NCBI RefSeq assembly: GCF_001881565.1
Contig: NZ_MPDJ01000005.1
Span: forward strand, 479,938 to 539,868
Direction of reading: 5' to 3'
From: Eisenbergiella tayi
GTDB taxonomy: Bacteria; Bacillota; Clostridia; Lachnospirales; Lachnospiraceae
DNA: 59,931 nt
Positions 16,946 to 25,438 of the stretch are shown piece after piece. A program made the translations under genes and the position numbers. The notes under the pieces are model-generated. The model was not told the DNA's origin and did no database searches. It saw only the letters and a program-made list of their open reading frames with translations. Position 1 is the stretch's first letter. Every line of letters begins with the position of its first letter.

Positions 16946-17140
16946 TCAGACTGCGATTTTTTCCAGATAGCTTTCCACTTTATTGATGTTGTACCAGACA
17001 CGCCGCCCCACATAGACACGGGCTTTTGCTTCCTGTCCTATCTGTACCGCCGTTTTGTAGCCGCAGTTCAGCCTTGCCTGTAACTGTTCCACATTCACCA
17101 TGATTGGGTTTTCCGCACATTCAAATTTTGTTTTTCTCAT
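16946..17140 (-). CDS. Excisionase-like small DNA-binding protein
   Basis: 64 residues. A helix-turn-helix-like core (VEQLQARLNCGYKTAVQIG) followed by a wing (RVYVGRRVWYNINKVESYL) is the layout of MerR/Xis-type excisionases of Tn916-like elements. It starts one base after the methylase stop codon, using GGGAGG inside the methylase end as its ribosome-binding site. It probably directs the integrase towards excision. The fold is inferred from the pattern; a purely regulatory role is also possible. Confidence 0.75.
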   Translation of the reverse strand: MRKTKFECAENPIMVNVEQLQARLNCGYKTAVQIGQEAKARVYVGRRVWYNINKVESYLEKIAV

Positions 17141-17141
17141 G

Positions 17142-18020
17142 CTAAAAATTCCTCCCTATACTTTGATATTCATTCATGCTGATTACATACTTTGCCATTT
17201 CAGGCAGTTCATAATTAACCCAGATAAATTCTTGCCCCATATCCTTATGTTTTGTTGTCTGGCACGCCTTGACTATGTCAGCTAATTTATAACAATGCCA
17301 TCCATACGGCAGGAGATAGGTGTCATAGAGATCGGCGCCTTTCTCTGCCCGGTATCCGCAGAGCATGATTTTACATTTTGCCTGACGGATTGTTTTTAAA
17401 AGCCTGACCTGCTCTCTGTGCGGAAGTTCGCAGGCATACACATTTCCCGCGCCCGCTCCCCGGAGTTCCTTCCTGTAAGGCGGGTCTACAAACGCAAAGG
17501 CTGAACTATTTCCTGATATTTTTTGTAACAGGCTGATACCATCCATGTTTTGAACACGAACCCCTTCCATACGTTCATAAACCTTTGGAATGTGAAGTTG
17601 AATCTGTTCCCCGTACTGCCATGTGGAAATCCCCTCCCGGAAACTTTTCCGGGTGCTGTTAAAACTCTGAGTAATCTGAATGTAAACCATGGCCGCCCTG
17701 TCTATGTCACTGATTCCCCGGTAATGGTTCTTTTTACACATCATGGCTTCCTCATAAAATTCTCGCCCATACCACAGGCCGCAGAGCCGCGTTGTCAGTT
17801 CCTTCCCCTTCTCCCTGTCCGCCATGACTTTCATCAGGCAGACAAGGTCGGGGTCAAGGTCGTTTATGACTTCCAGTTCGCTCCGTTTGTGATTTAAAAG
17901 GACGGCGGCTGAACCCATGAAGGGCTCATAGTATGCCCTGTGTTCCGGAATAAGGAAGTTGATTTTCGTTACCAGCCTCGTCTTTCCCCCGTACCACTGA
18001 AAAAACCTCACGATACTCAT
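17142..18020 (-). CDS. D12-class DNA adenine N6-methyltransferase
   Basis: 292 residues from the ATG at 18020, which has ACGAGGAA upstream. Visible motifs are FFQWYGGKTRL (SAM/DNA-binding N terminus), EPFMGSAAV (motif I) and FVDPPY (motif IV, catalytic). Dam and phage D12 enzymes methylate GATC or similar sites, but the target here is not known. No restriction gene is adjacent, so it is an orphan. It may protect element DNA or control its genes. The first 95 bp overlap the end of the upstream gene in another frame, yet encode the conserved N-terminal motif. Confidence 0.93.
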   Translation of the reverse strand: MSIVRFFQWYGGKTRLVTKINFLIPEHRAYYEPFMGSAAVLLNHKRSELEVINDLDPDLVCLMKVMADREKGKELTTRLCGLWYGREFYEEAMMCKKNHYRGISDIDRAAMVYIQITQSFNSTRKSFREGISTWQYGEQIQLHIPKVYERMEGVRVQNMDGISLLQKISGNSSAFAFVDPPYRKELRGAGAGNVYACELPHREQVRLLKTIRQAKCKIMLCGYRAEKGADLYDTYLLPYGWHCYKLADIVKACQTTKHKDMGQEFIWVNYELPEMAKYVISMNEYQSIGRNF

Positions 18021-18669
18021 TGTAAAATTCCTCGTCTTCCTTTTCTTCAATTTCTTTTTCTGATGTTAACAAAATTTTGTAATACCGTTTTAATTCGCCG
18101 TTTATCCGGATGGAATAATCATATGGCCTGTTCTTTCCCGGTTCAAGCGCCCCCAAAATTTTTAGCCGTTTCAGGATTTCAAGCTTTTTGTAGCCTATTG
18201 CCTTTAATGTTTCATCCGTTTTCAAATCTGCTTCAAATCGGTTTACCTGTATATACCCATAGCCATCCCTGATAAACACTTCCGATTCTATATTGTCAAT
18301 TAATTCTTCGCCGTTTTTTCGTATGTATTTACTCACTTCTGAGTGAATGCGTTCCACAGGTAACTTTTCCTCAATGTCAATTACCTTATAATCATTGATA
18401 TGTATGTTACCTTTTATTGACGCTATATCGTTAAAAGTAAAGCCGCCTTCCATATCGTATAAAAAATCCAGTACCTTTGGCTTGGAATTAAAATCGCTCA
18501 ACTTTATTGTAGTAATGTCTGACATAGTTCCGTTTGGTGCTTCCACATATAATTGGAATGACATTTTTTTAGTACCTATTTCCCGCAAATGCACAATCCT
18601 CACTTTGTAATCCCAGTCATTCGTATAAACAACCTGTCCTAATTTTTCCATAACTGCCACCTTTCCCAT
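17926..18669 (-). CDS. Unrecognised element protein upstream of the methylase
   Basis: 247 residues, not recognised. It is soluble, with no membrane segment. The middle to C-terminal part (ETLKAIGYKKLEILKRLKIL followed by basic beta-rich text) could be a winged helix. The end is acidic (EKEIEEKEDEEF) and then overlaps the methylase start by 95 bp in another frame. The overlap and shared direction suggest co-transcription and coupled translation with the methylase, excisionase and integrase genes. ATG at 18669 or an internal Met at residue 7 are possible starts. Confidence 0.65.
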   Translation of the reverse strand: MGKVAVMEKLGQVVYTNDWDYKVRIVHLREIGTKKMSFQLYVEAPNGTMSDITTIKLSDFNSKPKVLDFLYDMEGGFTFNDIASIKGNIHINDYKVIDIEEKLPVERIHSEVSKYIRKNGEELIDNIESEVFIRDGYGYIQVNRFEADLKTDETLKAIGYKKLEILKRLKILGALEPGKNRPYDYSIRINGELKRYYKILLTSEKEIEEKEDEEFYNEYREVFSVVRGKDEAGNENQLPYSGTQGIL

Positions 18670-19026
18670 ACTGATAATTATAATTTTTTTGTTACCGGCA
18701 CAGTTGGGCAGAGTCCGCCCGTATATGCCCGGGCTTCCTCTAAATTTTTAGAACCTCTATGCTTTCTACAAATCTGCATAATATGGGCATATCCATAAAC
18801 CTGCAGACTGTATACTCTTGTCAAAGTACGGTTATAAATCTTTATTGTCCTTCTTTTTTCTGACCACCTCGTTTCCTGTACCTTATGATGCTATTATAGC
18901 CGTTCGCTATATGTATTTAAATCTATATTAATATTTATATCACATACATTTAAGATGCTTTTATGTATTTATTTGTATTGCATTAAAGTTTATATGTAAG
19001 TCCTATTTTTATTTTTTGTATGGCAT
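18670..19026. other. Gene-free spacer in the element
   Basis: AT-rich, without a supported gene. It probably holds the promoter for the leftward 18669 operon. No pair of promoter boxes stands out enough to name. Confidence 0.4.
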
Positions 19027-19076
19027 AATAAGGGGACGCATATACATTCCATGTAATGTACATGCGTCCCCTTATT
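19027..19076. terminator. Strong hairpin terminator
   Basis: A perfect 15-bp stem AATAAGGGGACGCAT/ATGCGTCCCCTTATT lies 14 bp after the stop codon of the 19090-19785 gene. Confidence 0.8.
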
Positions 19077-19089
19077 CCATGCCCTGTCC

Positions 19090-19785
19090 TCAGTTTTCCC
19101 TCATTTTTCTTACTGCTGTAACTGCATTGATATACTCACAGTGCTTTGACAGCAGTTCCCTGTAGTGCTCCAGCTTTACCATATTTCCTATAATTTCATC
19201 CCAGTCCTTTATCTCCAGTTTTTCCAGTTCCTTTAAGAACCTCGCCATCCTGCTTTCCTCCATAAAGGCATATCCTTTATGGAAGTAATACCAGACACGG
19301 TACAGGGGGCTTTCCGTATCATAGGTGTTTTCTATTACCCCTTTTTTCAGAAGCCCATTTAATACCCGGATGACCTTGTCCGCCCTGTCCTCCATTGCCT
19401 TTTCTGCCAGTTTCAATGGATACCCTGCGTAATGCCTTACATGAAACAGGCACTTCCAGTCTGTTTCATCCAGTGTGTTAATTTCTATCATTGTGCCATT
19501 CTTCTCAAAATAGGTTCTGCTGATATGGAATTTTTCTTCCAGTCGTTCCTTCTCTTCCATGGATATCCCGAAATTCTCCCCACGGAACATCTTCTGTATG
19601 CGGTCCCTTGATATCCCTGCTACTATGGATTCATAAAAATCTATATTAGTTTTGCGTTTCCCGCCTGTCTTGTAAAAGATGCTATCCTTTTCCATATGCG
19701 AAAATAAATACCTTATAATATACATATTGACCATCACATGGAACCCGCTGTCCTTATCCATGAAAGCGCCTGTATTTTTACCCAT
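19090..19785 (-). CDS. Unrecognised element protein
   Basis: 231 residues, soluble, not recognised. The N-terminal half contains RKTNIDFYESIVAGISRDRI and MEEKERLEEKFHISRTYFE, which resembles a helix-turn-helix-like regulator layout. The C-terminal half is helical and charged. The gene is monocistronic, with a 31-nt inverted-repeat motif 39 bp upstream of its start and a terminator after it. A DNA-binding control role is possible but not shown. Confidence 0.6.
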   Translation of the reverse strand: MGKNTGAFMDKDSGFHVMVNMYIIRYLFSHMEKDSIFYKTGGKRKTNIDFYESIVAGISRDRIQKMFRGENFGISMEEKERLEEKFHISRTYFEKNGTMIEINTLDETDWKCLFHVRHYAGYPLKLAEKAMEDRADKVIRVLNGLLKKGVIENTYDTESPLYRVWYYFHKGYAFMEESRMARFLKELEKLEIKDWDEIIGNMVKLEHYRELLSKHCEYINAVTAVRKMREN

Positions 19786-19823
19786 ACCCTGAACCTCCCT
19801 TTTTCTTACATTATATAAAGAAT

Positions 19824-19854
19824 GTTCCCAAAAATCATCCCTTATTTTGGTAAC
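19824..19854. repeat. Inverted-repeat motif, copy 2 of 3
   Basis: GTTCCCAAAA, an 11-nt spacer, then TTTTGGTAAC: 10-bp half-sites with one mismatch, 39 bp upstream of the 19785 start codon. Confidence 0.6.
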
Positions 19855-20190
19855 TGCCTTGTATCTGTCATGTTCTTAACATTTATCAACCAGTCCCTTT
19901 TCTGCCTGAATAAACAGGTTCGAATTCTGATACTTTCTGATTTTTAATCTTTTTGGATTAGTTTTCTTTTTACAGAATTCAATCTAAAAAAATTAAAATT
20001 CTTTTTTCCGCACCCTCCCCCTGTTCCTTTTTTTGAAATTAATATAAAACATCAGGAAATACACACTTTTTTTAATAAAAAAGAATACACCTCTCTGGAA
20101 AATTGAGTTTCAATCTTAAAAAATTAAATTTCACTTTTTTTATTTTAATATTTTATATTATTACCTATGTCTGTCTGTATTCCATGTATC

Positions 20191-20229
20191 AACAGTTTCC
20201 AAAAACTGCACTCTATTTTGGGAACTGTT
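20191..20229. repeat. Inverted-repeat motif, copy 3 of 3
   Basis: The core at 20195-20225 is GTTTCCAAAA, an 11-nt spacer, then TTTTGGGAAC, extended outward to AACAGTT/AACTGTT. It is the longest of the three and not close to a start codon. Confidence 0.6.
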
Positions 20230-20383
20230 TTAAACAGACTTAGGTGTACTCCCTGTCCTTCCCACCAGTCCAGTTTCTGTATTCGTTTTTTCTTATATCT
20301 ATTCCTTTCTGTGATTTCCCGTCACATGCCGTATTCTTCCCACCAGTCAGCATAATGTTATAAAAATACCTTTTAATCAGCAG

Positions 20384-20424
20384 AAAAAAAGGAACAGGGC
20401 TGTTCCTGCTCCCTGTTCCTTTTC
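20384..20424. terminator. Intrinsic terminator
   Basis: AAAAAGGAACAGGG pairs with CCCTGTTCCTTTT, just after the 20440-20736 gene on the minus strand. Confidence 0.8.
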
Positions 20425-20439
20425 TTACACTGATATTCT

Positions 20440-20736
20440 TTATATATGTTCATACTTGGTGTGTTCCTTTATCAGCTTATTTTTTATCTGTTCCTCTGAA
20501 AACTTATGTCCTGATAATTCCATAAGCTGTGGAAGGCTCAGTTTCTGTCTGGTAAATGCAAAGTATAGCTGTTCCTGTGTCACGTTCTTGACAGGCACAA
20601 TGACTGGCTTTTCTATCTCCATGACCTTTTGCGAATTTTTGCTAATTGCCATTATCAGTTTATTCAGGTTGGCTACCACCTTCTGTAAGTCTGCTATCTG
20701 CTTTCCCAGTCCATTGATCTGTTGTTCTATGCTCAT
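20440..20736 (-). CDS. Small coiled-coil element protein
   Basis: 98 residues, unknown family. Residues 1-40 form a clear heptad pattern (INGLGKQIADLQKVVANLNK), so a coiled coil or oligomerisation helix is likely. The C-terminal part (TRQKLSLPQLMELSGHKFS) resembles a short helix-turn-helix. Its ATG overlaps the stop of the upstream small gene, so the two are translationally coupled, and a terminator follows. Confidence 0.65.
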   Translation of the reverse strand: MSIEQQINGLGKQIADLQKVVANLNKLIMAISKNSQKVMEIEKPVIVPVKNVTQEQLYFAFTRQKLSLPQLMELSGHKFSEEQIKNKLIKEHTKYEHI

Positions 20737-20948
20737 TTTTCATTTCCTCCTGTTTCCTCACTGTTTTCTTCTCCAATCCTGTCCATGTACTTTAGATAAA
20801 CCTCTGTCAGCTTGTCTATTAATCGTCTATCTTCCTTTTCCGTGGAATGCTTTGGCGTATACGCAAGAAGGAGAATACTGCAAGTGTCTTTTTCCTTCCT
20901 TAATAAAGCTTTCCCCTTATGCGCTATGTTTGTTTTGATGTATTTCAT
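20733..20948 (-). CDS. Small element protein coupled to the coiled-coil gene
   Basis: 71 residues from the ATG at 20948 (MKYIKTNIAHKGKALL), preceded by AAAGGAGA at a long spacing. The open frame reaches back to 21152, but that start lies inside a terminator hairpin and is unlikely. The protein is short, basic then acidic, with no recognised domain. It overlaps the next gene by 4 bp. Confidence 0.55.
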   Translation of the reverse strand: MKYIKTNIAHKGKALLRKEKDTCSILLLAYTPKHSTEKEDRRLIDKLTEVYLKYMDRIGEENSEETGGNEK

Positions 20949-21117
20949 GTTTTCTCTTTTTCTCCTTTCTGGAAAAATTGTTTCTGTTTCTTCCATAAAA
21001 TGTATCTTTATAGGCTCTCCCTGTTTTCCTTCTTCCCTGATGGATAGCTGTCCCGTTTTCCCTCCCCTCCTGGACAATACCTTCCGCTGATACAACTTTT
21101 CTTTTAAATGCTGGCAG

Positions 21118-21165
21118 AAAAAAAGGAATGGCCTGCCAGATATTCCTGACAAACCATTCCTTTTT
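21118..21165. terminator. Bidirectional terminator
   Basis: AAAAAGGAATGG pairs with CCATTCCTTTTT, 29 bp after the stop codon of the 21194-21694 gene. Confidence 0.8.
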
Positions 21166-21193
21166 ATCCATATTCAGAAATAGGCTTTCAAAA

Positions 21194-21694
21194 TCATGCC
21201 CCTGTTTTCTCCCCCTTGGCTACTGGAACTTTTTTCCCATCCCATTGCTTCCGGTCAAAGGTAATGATTTTCCCATCTTCAACCTTCATGCCGCCTGCTA
21301 TGGCTCCTAGTTCATAAAGGGCAAGTAATTTTTCAGCCTTTAGTGTTTCCCTTGCAAACCTTGAAGAAATCAAATGGTAATAAATTTCTCCATCCATTTC
21401 CTCTGTGCCTGTCACATAATAAAAAATATTCATCATCACAAGCCCGTCCTCAATCAATGGGATAAGCTTTCCAATGTGAACCTTACACATGATGTTTTCC
21501 ATCATGTAACCTTCATGGTCAAGCTGTAATTCCCCTTTCCCATCCAGACATAAACCCAATATCTCTGATTTCCCATTTTTCAGAGCTGCTTTAATCTGTC
21601 CGGAAGTCATTTCAATGACCTGCTTCCCATCCCACAGTTCCCATCCCAGTTCACGCGCTCCTAAAAACAATCTGTTCACAGCTACCTTACACAT
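21194..21694 (-). CDS. Unrecognised element protein
   Basis: 166 residues from the ATG at 21694, which has GGAGGAAG eight bases upstream; an in-frame ATG at 21709 lies before that site and is not used. The protein is soluble, with mixed alpha/beta character. It begins MCKVAVNRLFLGARELGWEL, and a similar MCKVHIGKLIPLIEDGLVMM occurs mid-protein, suggesting an internal duplication. No known family was recognised. It is transcribed alone and ends at a strong terminator. Confidence 0.65.
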   Translation of the reverse strand: MCKVAVNRLFLGARELGWELWDGKQVIEMTSGQIKAALKNGKSEILGLCLDGKGELQLDHEGYMMENIMCKVHIGKLIPLIEDGLVMMNIFYYVTGTEEMDGEIYYHLISSRFARETLKAEKLLALYELGAIAGGMKVEDGKIITFDRKQWDGKKVPVAKGEKTGA

Positions 21695-21931
21695 AATTTC
21701 TTCCTCCATTTAAAATGTTTTTTAGTTTTAAGTTATTTGTTTTTCTCTTAACTTTAAATACATTTTAACGCGGTGGCTGTGGGTTGCAAGATGTGATAAT
21801 ATATAAAAAACAGCCCTGTGACCACCAGTAAACAAGTGATACTGCAAGACCGTTTTTTAATTCTGCCATTCTGTCTAAATTGTAATTTTTTTATAGTTTT
21901 AATGTCCTTTATGGATGCATATACGTGCCTA

Positions 21932-22618
21932 TTACTTAAAGGTTATATACTTCAACGATTCTTCAAAAGCATTTCTATATGCAATACATTCAGGATTTAT
22001 ACACAATTCCCATTCACCGCCAACTACGCCATGCGGACATTTAGAACTCACACGGATTACTGTTTCATCCGCCACGGAACACCCTTTCATAGGAGGTAAC
22101 GCAGGCGCATTATCTGCAATACAATTAAAATTCAAGTCAGTATACCCACAGCCATTGTAGGGATCCCTATCATCTATACCATTGCCATCATTATCTAAAA
22201 GGCCATCACTAAAATCTGTCCTAGGAATAATATATTTGTTGTCGAAGAGATTTTCATAGGGGCTATCATTTGGGTCAAATATACGTACGCGCACTTTACT
22301 TCCATCCTGATACGTATATATATAATAATCTAGGCAAGTCCATTCATCAAAGAATTCCTGTGCAACGATTTCTTTTCCATTATTTAAAGCCGGCACTGCT
22401 GGGATTCTCCCTTCCGCCTTTCCGTATTGTACATAATGCTGAAACAATAAACTTTCATCCGTCCCAAATGACGCCACTACATCAGGGTTATTCTGGGCGT
22501 AATATTCCGCGTCAAATATAGTACCGTCTGGCATTGTTTTTGGGGCTGCGGTTACAGTTATTCCCCCATACAATAATAATACTCCCATAGTCATAATTGT
22601 TAAAATACTTTTTTTCAT
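21932..22618 (-). CDS. Secreted protein with FDAEYYA-type repeat, paralogue 1
   Basis: 228 residues from the ATG at 22618 (MKKSILTIMTMGVLLLYGG), a signal peptide cleaved near VTAAP. After it comes a module of about 40 residues (PDGTIFDAEYYAQNNPDVV to QYGKAEGR), common in secreted proteins of this bacterial group and nearly identical to that of the next gene. The C-terminal part is different: a DNDGNGIDDRD segment that looks like a calcium-binding loop and a cysteine-rich end with six Cys. Function unknown; a cell-surface or secreted role is likely. Confidence 0.75.
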   Translation of the reverse strand: MKKSILTIMTMGVLLLYGGITVTAAPKTMPDGTIFDAEYYAQNNPDVVASFGTDESLLFQHYVQYGKAEGRIPAVPALNNGKEIVAQEFFDEWTCLDYYIYTYQDGSKVRVRIFDPNDSPYENLFDNKYIIPRTDFSDGLLDNDGNGIDDRDPYNGCGYTDLNFNCIADNAPALPPMKGCSVADETVIRVSSKCPHGVVGGEWELCINPECIAYRNAFEESLKYITFK

Positions 22619-22772
22619 CACGATTTCCTCCAATTTTTGTATTGCCTTCATCTTATAACGGCCTTATATTCTATAAAATAAATAATAATTTTTACAGAAT
22701 ATAAGGCCTCAAAATTAGCACAAACGTTCTATATAACTTTTATTTCCAGTAATATGGAAAGATTTTATAATT

Positions 22773-23369
22773 TTATTGTTCCCACCAGTCAATTGCCCAA
22801 TATCCTGTATCAAAGGTATAAACTGTTACGCCACTAAAAAGTTCGCCATTCGCTTTTTCATAAAAGCTATCTAAATTTGTATTCTCATAATTATACCCAT
22901 ACCGGAATTTATCAACTAAAATAAATGTTTCCTGCCCATTGATTATTTTTTTTATCTCAAGGTATGTTGCTGTATCTCTATTTACCTCCACATCTATATA
23001 ATACCCCGAGCCTGGTTCAAATGCGCCCAGCTTTATCCATTCCCCATCAGCAGATGTTCTATAAAAAGAATTTTCCACATCACTGCCATCATGGTGTATA
23101 AGCATTTTCGTTGTTATAACGTTAGCATCTAAGTTAACAGCCGAGTTAGCAGCTAACCTTCCTTCTGAAATACCATATTGTACATAATGCTGGTACAGCA
23201 GGTTTTCATCTGTCCCAAATACCGCCGCTACATCAGGATAATTCTGCGCATAAAATTCAGCGTCAAAAACGGTTCCGTCAGGCATTGTTTTAGGCTGTGC
23301 ATATGCTGTCATACTGCACCCCAGCCCAAGTACTAAGATTGTTGTTGCTAAAAATACTTTTCTTTTCAT
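22773..23369 (-). CDS. Secreted protein with FDAEYYA-type repeat, paralogue 2
   Basis: 198 residues with a signal peptide (MKRKVFLATTILVLGLG, cleavage near AYAQP) followed at once by the same 40-residue module as the neighbouring gene (PDGTVFDAEFYAQNYPDVA). The C-terminal half is unrelated to paralogue 1: beta-rich, aromatic, ending YWAIDWWEQ. A shared N-terminal module with different C-terminal domains suggests a common export or surface-docking part carrying variable effector or binding parts. It lies 35 bp after the SHOCT membrane gene. Confidence 0.75.
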   Translation of the reverse strand: MKRKVFLATTILVLGLGCSMTAYAQPKTMPDGTVFDAEFYAQNYPDVAAVFGTDENLLYQHYVQYGISEGRLAANSAVNLDANVITTKMLIHHDGSDVENSFYRTSADGEWIKLGAFEPGSGYYIDVEVNRDTATYLEIKKIINGQETFILVDKFRYGYNYENTNLDSFYEKANGELFSGVTVYTFDTGYWAIDWWEQ

Positions 23370-23404
23370 ATCTTTCTCCTTTGTTTATTATTTATTAAAG
23401 GGTA

Positions 23405-24277
23405 TCAATCCCCATTAATAATTTCCCTCTTCAGTTTTTCAAATTCTTCCTGCTCTATTAACTGCTGTCCGTAAAGGGAGGAAAGCTCTTTCAGCCTTTC
23501 CACCTTGTCTTTGCCGGGAATGGGGGCACTAGCCTCCTTTTCCCCCGGGTATACGTAGCTGTACATATTTTGTACCTTGCCGATACATTTATAGAATTCC
23601 TTAATTTCCCTTCTCCCTAACTCGGTTACTGGAAAACTGATTGTTTCCGAAGTAAACTCAAGGCAGATTTTTGTCCTTCTTGTAGTAATCAGGTTTGCAA
23701 TACAATAAACAATACCGATAATAATTGCAAGAAAACCTGCAACAAGGCACAATATTATTATCTGGGGATATTCTGCTTCCGTATCAATTATGTTTAACAG
23801 CAGTTGGGTAATAATGCTTTTAAACACTTTGACGTATGCCCCGAAAAGCAATACCATAGAAACTAAGCATATAATTAACCTGTTGGAATATATCGCACCT
23901 ACCTTTATACCCTTCATTTCATTGGCATTTATCCTACGCTGCATTCTTATACGCCGGGTTATAACATACTTTTTTTGGAATACATTCCCTATAAAATAAA
24001 ATGCTTTGTCTGTTAGCATGCAGAAGCCATGGTCAGAAGTATTTTTCTTTAGCAGTTCTTCTATATACATGCCCCCTAATATGCCTAATATCTTTTCATC
24101 TTTGCTACCGGCAAATTTCTGTACGCTTGCAAATAATTTCCCCTTGTCATTCTCCCATTGGGAATCGTCAAGCGGTGAGTCCTTCCCTTCCTTAGTCCTG
24201 GACGCTATCATACAAATAAACAAGACAACTGTAGCTATCAGCAGAAGTACCGACACCATTATGGTTGCTATTCCCAT
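23405..24277 (-). CDS. Membrane protein with PH-like part and C-terminal SHOCT motif
   Basis: 290 residues. There is a transmembrane helix at 3-24, a cytoplasmic segment resembling a bacterial PH-like domain (FCMLTDKAFYFIGNVF), two more helices at about 135-155 and 175-200, and a last 35 residues (RLKELSSLYGQQLIEQEEF) that fit a SHOCT motif. SHOCT motifs are thought to mediate oligomerisation or docking. Its ATG overlaps the stop of a 50-residue membrane peptide gene, and two secreted-protein genes follow. The four may form one cargo unit. Function unknown. Confidence 0.7.
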   Translation of the reverse strand: MGIATIMVSVLLLIATVVLFICMIASRTKEGKDSPLDDSQWENDKGKLFASVQKFAGSKDEKILGILGGMYIEELLKKNTSDHGFCMLTDKAFYFIGNVFQKKYVITRRIRMQRRINANEMKGIKVGAIYSNRLIICLVSMVLLFGAYVKVFKSIITQLLLNIIDTEAEYPQIIILCLVAGFLAIIIGIVYCIANLITTRRTKICLEFTSETISFPVTELGRREIKEFYKCIGKVQNMYSYVYPGEKEASAPIPGKDKVERLKELSSLYGQQLIEQEEFEKLKREIINGD

Positions 24278-24429
24278 TACTCTTCTCCTTCTGACCCGGT
24301 ATCCTGAAACAGTTCCATAACCATCTTATCCCGCACTTTCTTTTTCTTCCTTACAGACACGATAACTGATGTAAGCCCTATAGTGAGAACCAATATAATA
24401 AATGTCAAAAAAATTGTTGCCGAACTCAT
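24277..24429 (-). CDS. 50-residue single-pass membrane peptide
   Basis: Starts MSSATIFLTFIILVLTIG, giving one transmembrane helix, then a basic segment (VRKKKKVRDK) and an acidic tail ending GSEGEE. Its stop TAA overlaps the ATG of the SHOCT membrane protein, a strong sign of coupled translation. GGGGGTGA precedes the start at a suitable distance. No family was recognised; it may be a partner subunit of the next gene product. Confidence 0.65.
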   Translation of the reverse strand: MSSATIFLTFIILVLTIGLTSVIVSVRKKKKVRDKMVMELFQDTGSEGEE

Positions 24430-24643
24430 TGCTATTTTTCACCCCCAATGTAGTTTATTGTAATTTTCTCATATACTAAACGTTAAGTTAAAATTCCCGC
24501 ATCCCTTCTTTCTGTCCGTTACCTGCCATTTAATTTTCTTTATTATAGTACTTTGCCGACACTTTTGCAACACTCATTGTGTTTTAAAATTACCCCTCTA
24601 GTGTTTTTATACTAATTACAATAAGCGTAGGAGGAAAACACAT

Positions 24644-24937
24644 ATGATTAATGGATTACCTGACAGGCTTAAATCTTTACGTTTAAAGTATCACTATTCC
24701 CAAAAGCAGGTGGCTGATTTACTTAATATGTCCCCTTCCATTGTATCCGGCTATGAAACAGGGGAGCGCACCCCCAGCGTTGAAGTACTCCTTTCTTTTT
24801 CCTATCTCTACAAATGTTCCACTGATTATCTTCTGGGTAAAGATGCCGCCATCCCTGATATGGTTCTTGATACCTCCGGCCTTAATGATAAACAGATACT
24901 TGCCCTGCAAACTATCATTGAATCAATGAAGGCATGA
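24644..24937 (+). CDS. XRE-family transcriptional regulator
   Basis: 97 residues with a helix-turn-helix (YSQKQVADLLNMSPSIVSGY, about 18-37) of the Cro/C1 type and a short C-terminal helix for dimerisation. TAGGAGG precedes the ATG. It is the only confidently rightward protein-coding regulator inside the element, facing away from the membrane/secreted cargo genes, so the 215-bp divergent region may be its operator. It may control the element or its cargo. Confidence 0.88.
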   Translation: MINGLPDRLKSLRLKYHYSQKQVADLLNMSPSIVSGYETGERTPSVEVLLSFSYLYKCSTDYLLGKDAAIPDMVLDTSGLNDKQILALQTIIESMKA

Positions 24938-24956
24938 GACTTTTTCCCATGCCTTC
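24926..24956. terminator. Bidirectional terminator
   Basis: GAAGGCATG pairs with CATGCCTTC, overlapping the end of the XRE gene and lying 23 bp from the end of the convergent leftward gene. Confidence 0.7.
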
Positions 24957-24978
24957 TGTTTACCATATTACCTGCCAC

Positions 24979-25179
24979 CTACTTAGGGTCATTTATGTAT
25001 GACTGTAAATCACTGATGCAGTACATTACACATTCCAGGCATAATATTGCCTGTACTTCCAGCTTTTCTGTTTTCATACCCAGTATAAGGCTGTCAAGCA
25101 TGCACTGTATTGCGCCCAGTCTGGTTGAAGCGTTTTCAATAATTTCTTCCATTTGCGCCAGTCCCCTTGTTTCATTCAT
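24979..25179 (-). CDS. Small helical element protein
   Basis: 66 residues from the ATG at 25179, which overlaps the stop of the preceding gene; the open frame reaches to 25200. Almost wholly alpha-helical by composition (AQMEEIIENASTRLGAIQCM) with several Cys. It resembles its upstream neighbour in size and helical pattern, so the two may form a hetero-complex. No family recognised. Confidence 0.55.
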   Translation of the reverse strand: MNETRGLAQMEEIIENASTRLGAIQCMLDSLILGMKTEKLEVQAILCLECVMYCISDLQSYINDPK

Positions 25180-25438
25180 CCTGCATGCCCCCATTTTCAT
25201 AAGTATGCTTATTCCTTATATCTTCCTGCATCCCCTTTAATCTCTGCTGTTCTTCCTGAACCATATTAAGTATACCTTCCACAACTGTCTGCAGGACTAA
25301 AATGCAGTGTGGGCTGTCCTCAACCATCCCCCCGGTATCCAGCCCCTCATAAATGACAAACATAGTCTGGCTTAAATGTTCCAGTTCCCTTGCAATATGG
25401 GTAAGGCTATCAATCCTTTCCAATTCATTTTTTTCCAT
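25172..25438 (-). CDS. Small helical element protein
   Basis: 88 residues from the ATG at 25438, which has GGAGAG upstream at eight bases; an earlier start at 25456 precedes that site. Helical and acidic (LERIDSLTHIARELEHLSQT), with a short Gly/Asp loop in the middle. It is the first gene of a coupled pair with 24979-25179. No recognised domain. Confidence 0.6.
   Translation of the reverse strand: MEKNELERIDSLTHIARELEHLSQTMFVIYEGLDTGGMVEDSPHCILVLQTVVEGILNMVQEEQQRLKGMQEDIRNKHTYENGGMQDE

Larger units (their letters stand above)
19786..20383. other. 600-bp gene-free AT-rich region
   Basis: Contains two copies of the GTTCCCAAAA...TTTTGGTAAC inverted-repeat motif and a distant GAATTCTG/CAGAATTC pair. 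It is very rich in A/T homopolymers. No ribosome-binding site with a plausible open frame is present. Confidence 0.5.

Noticed and set aside
20733..21152. 139-residue start for the small element gene
   Set aside because: Its start codon lies inside a terminator hairpin; the ATG at 20948 has a ribosome-binding site.
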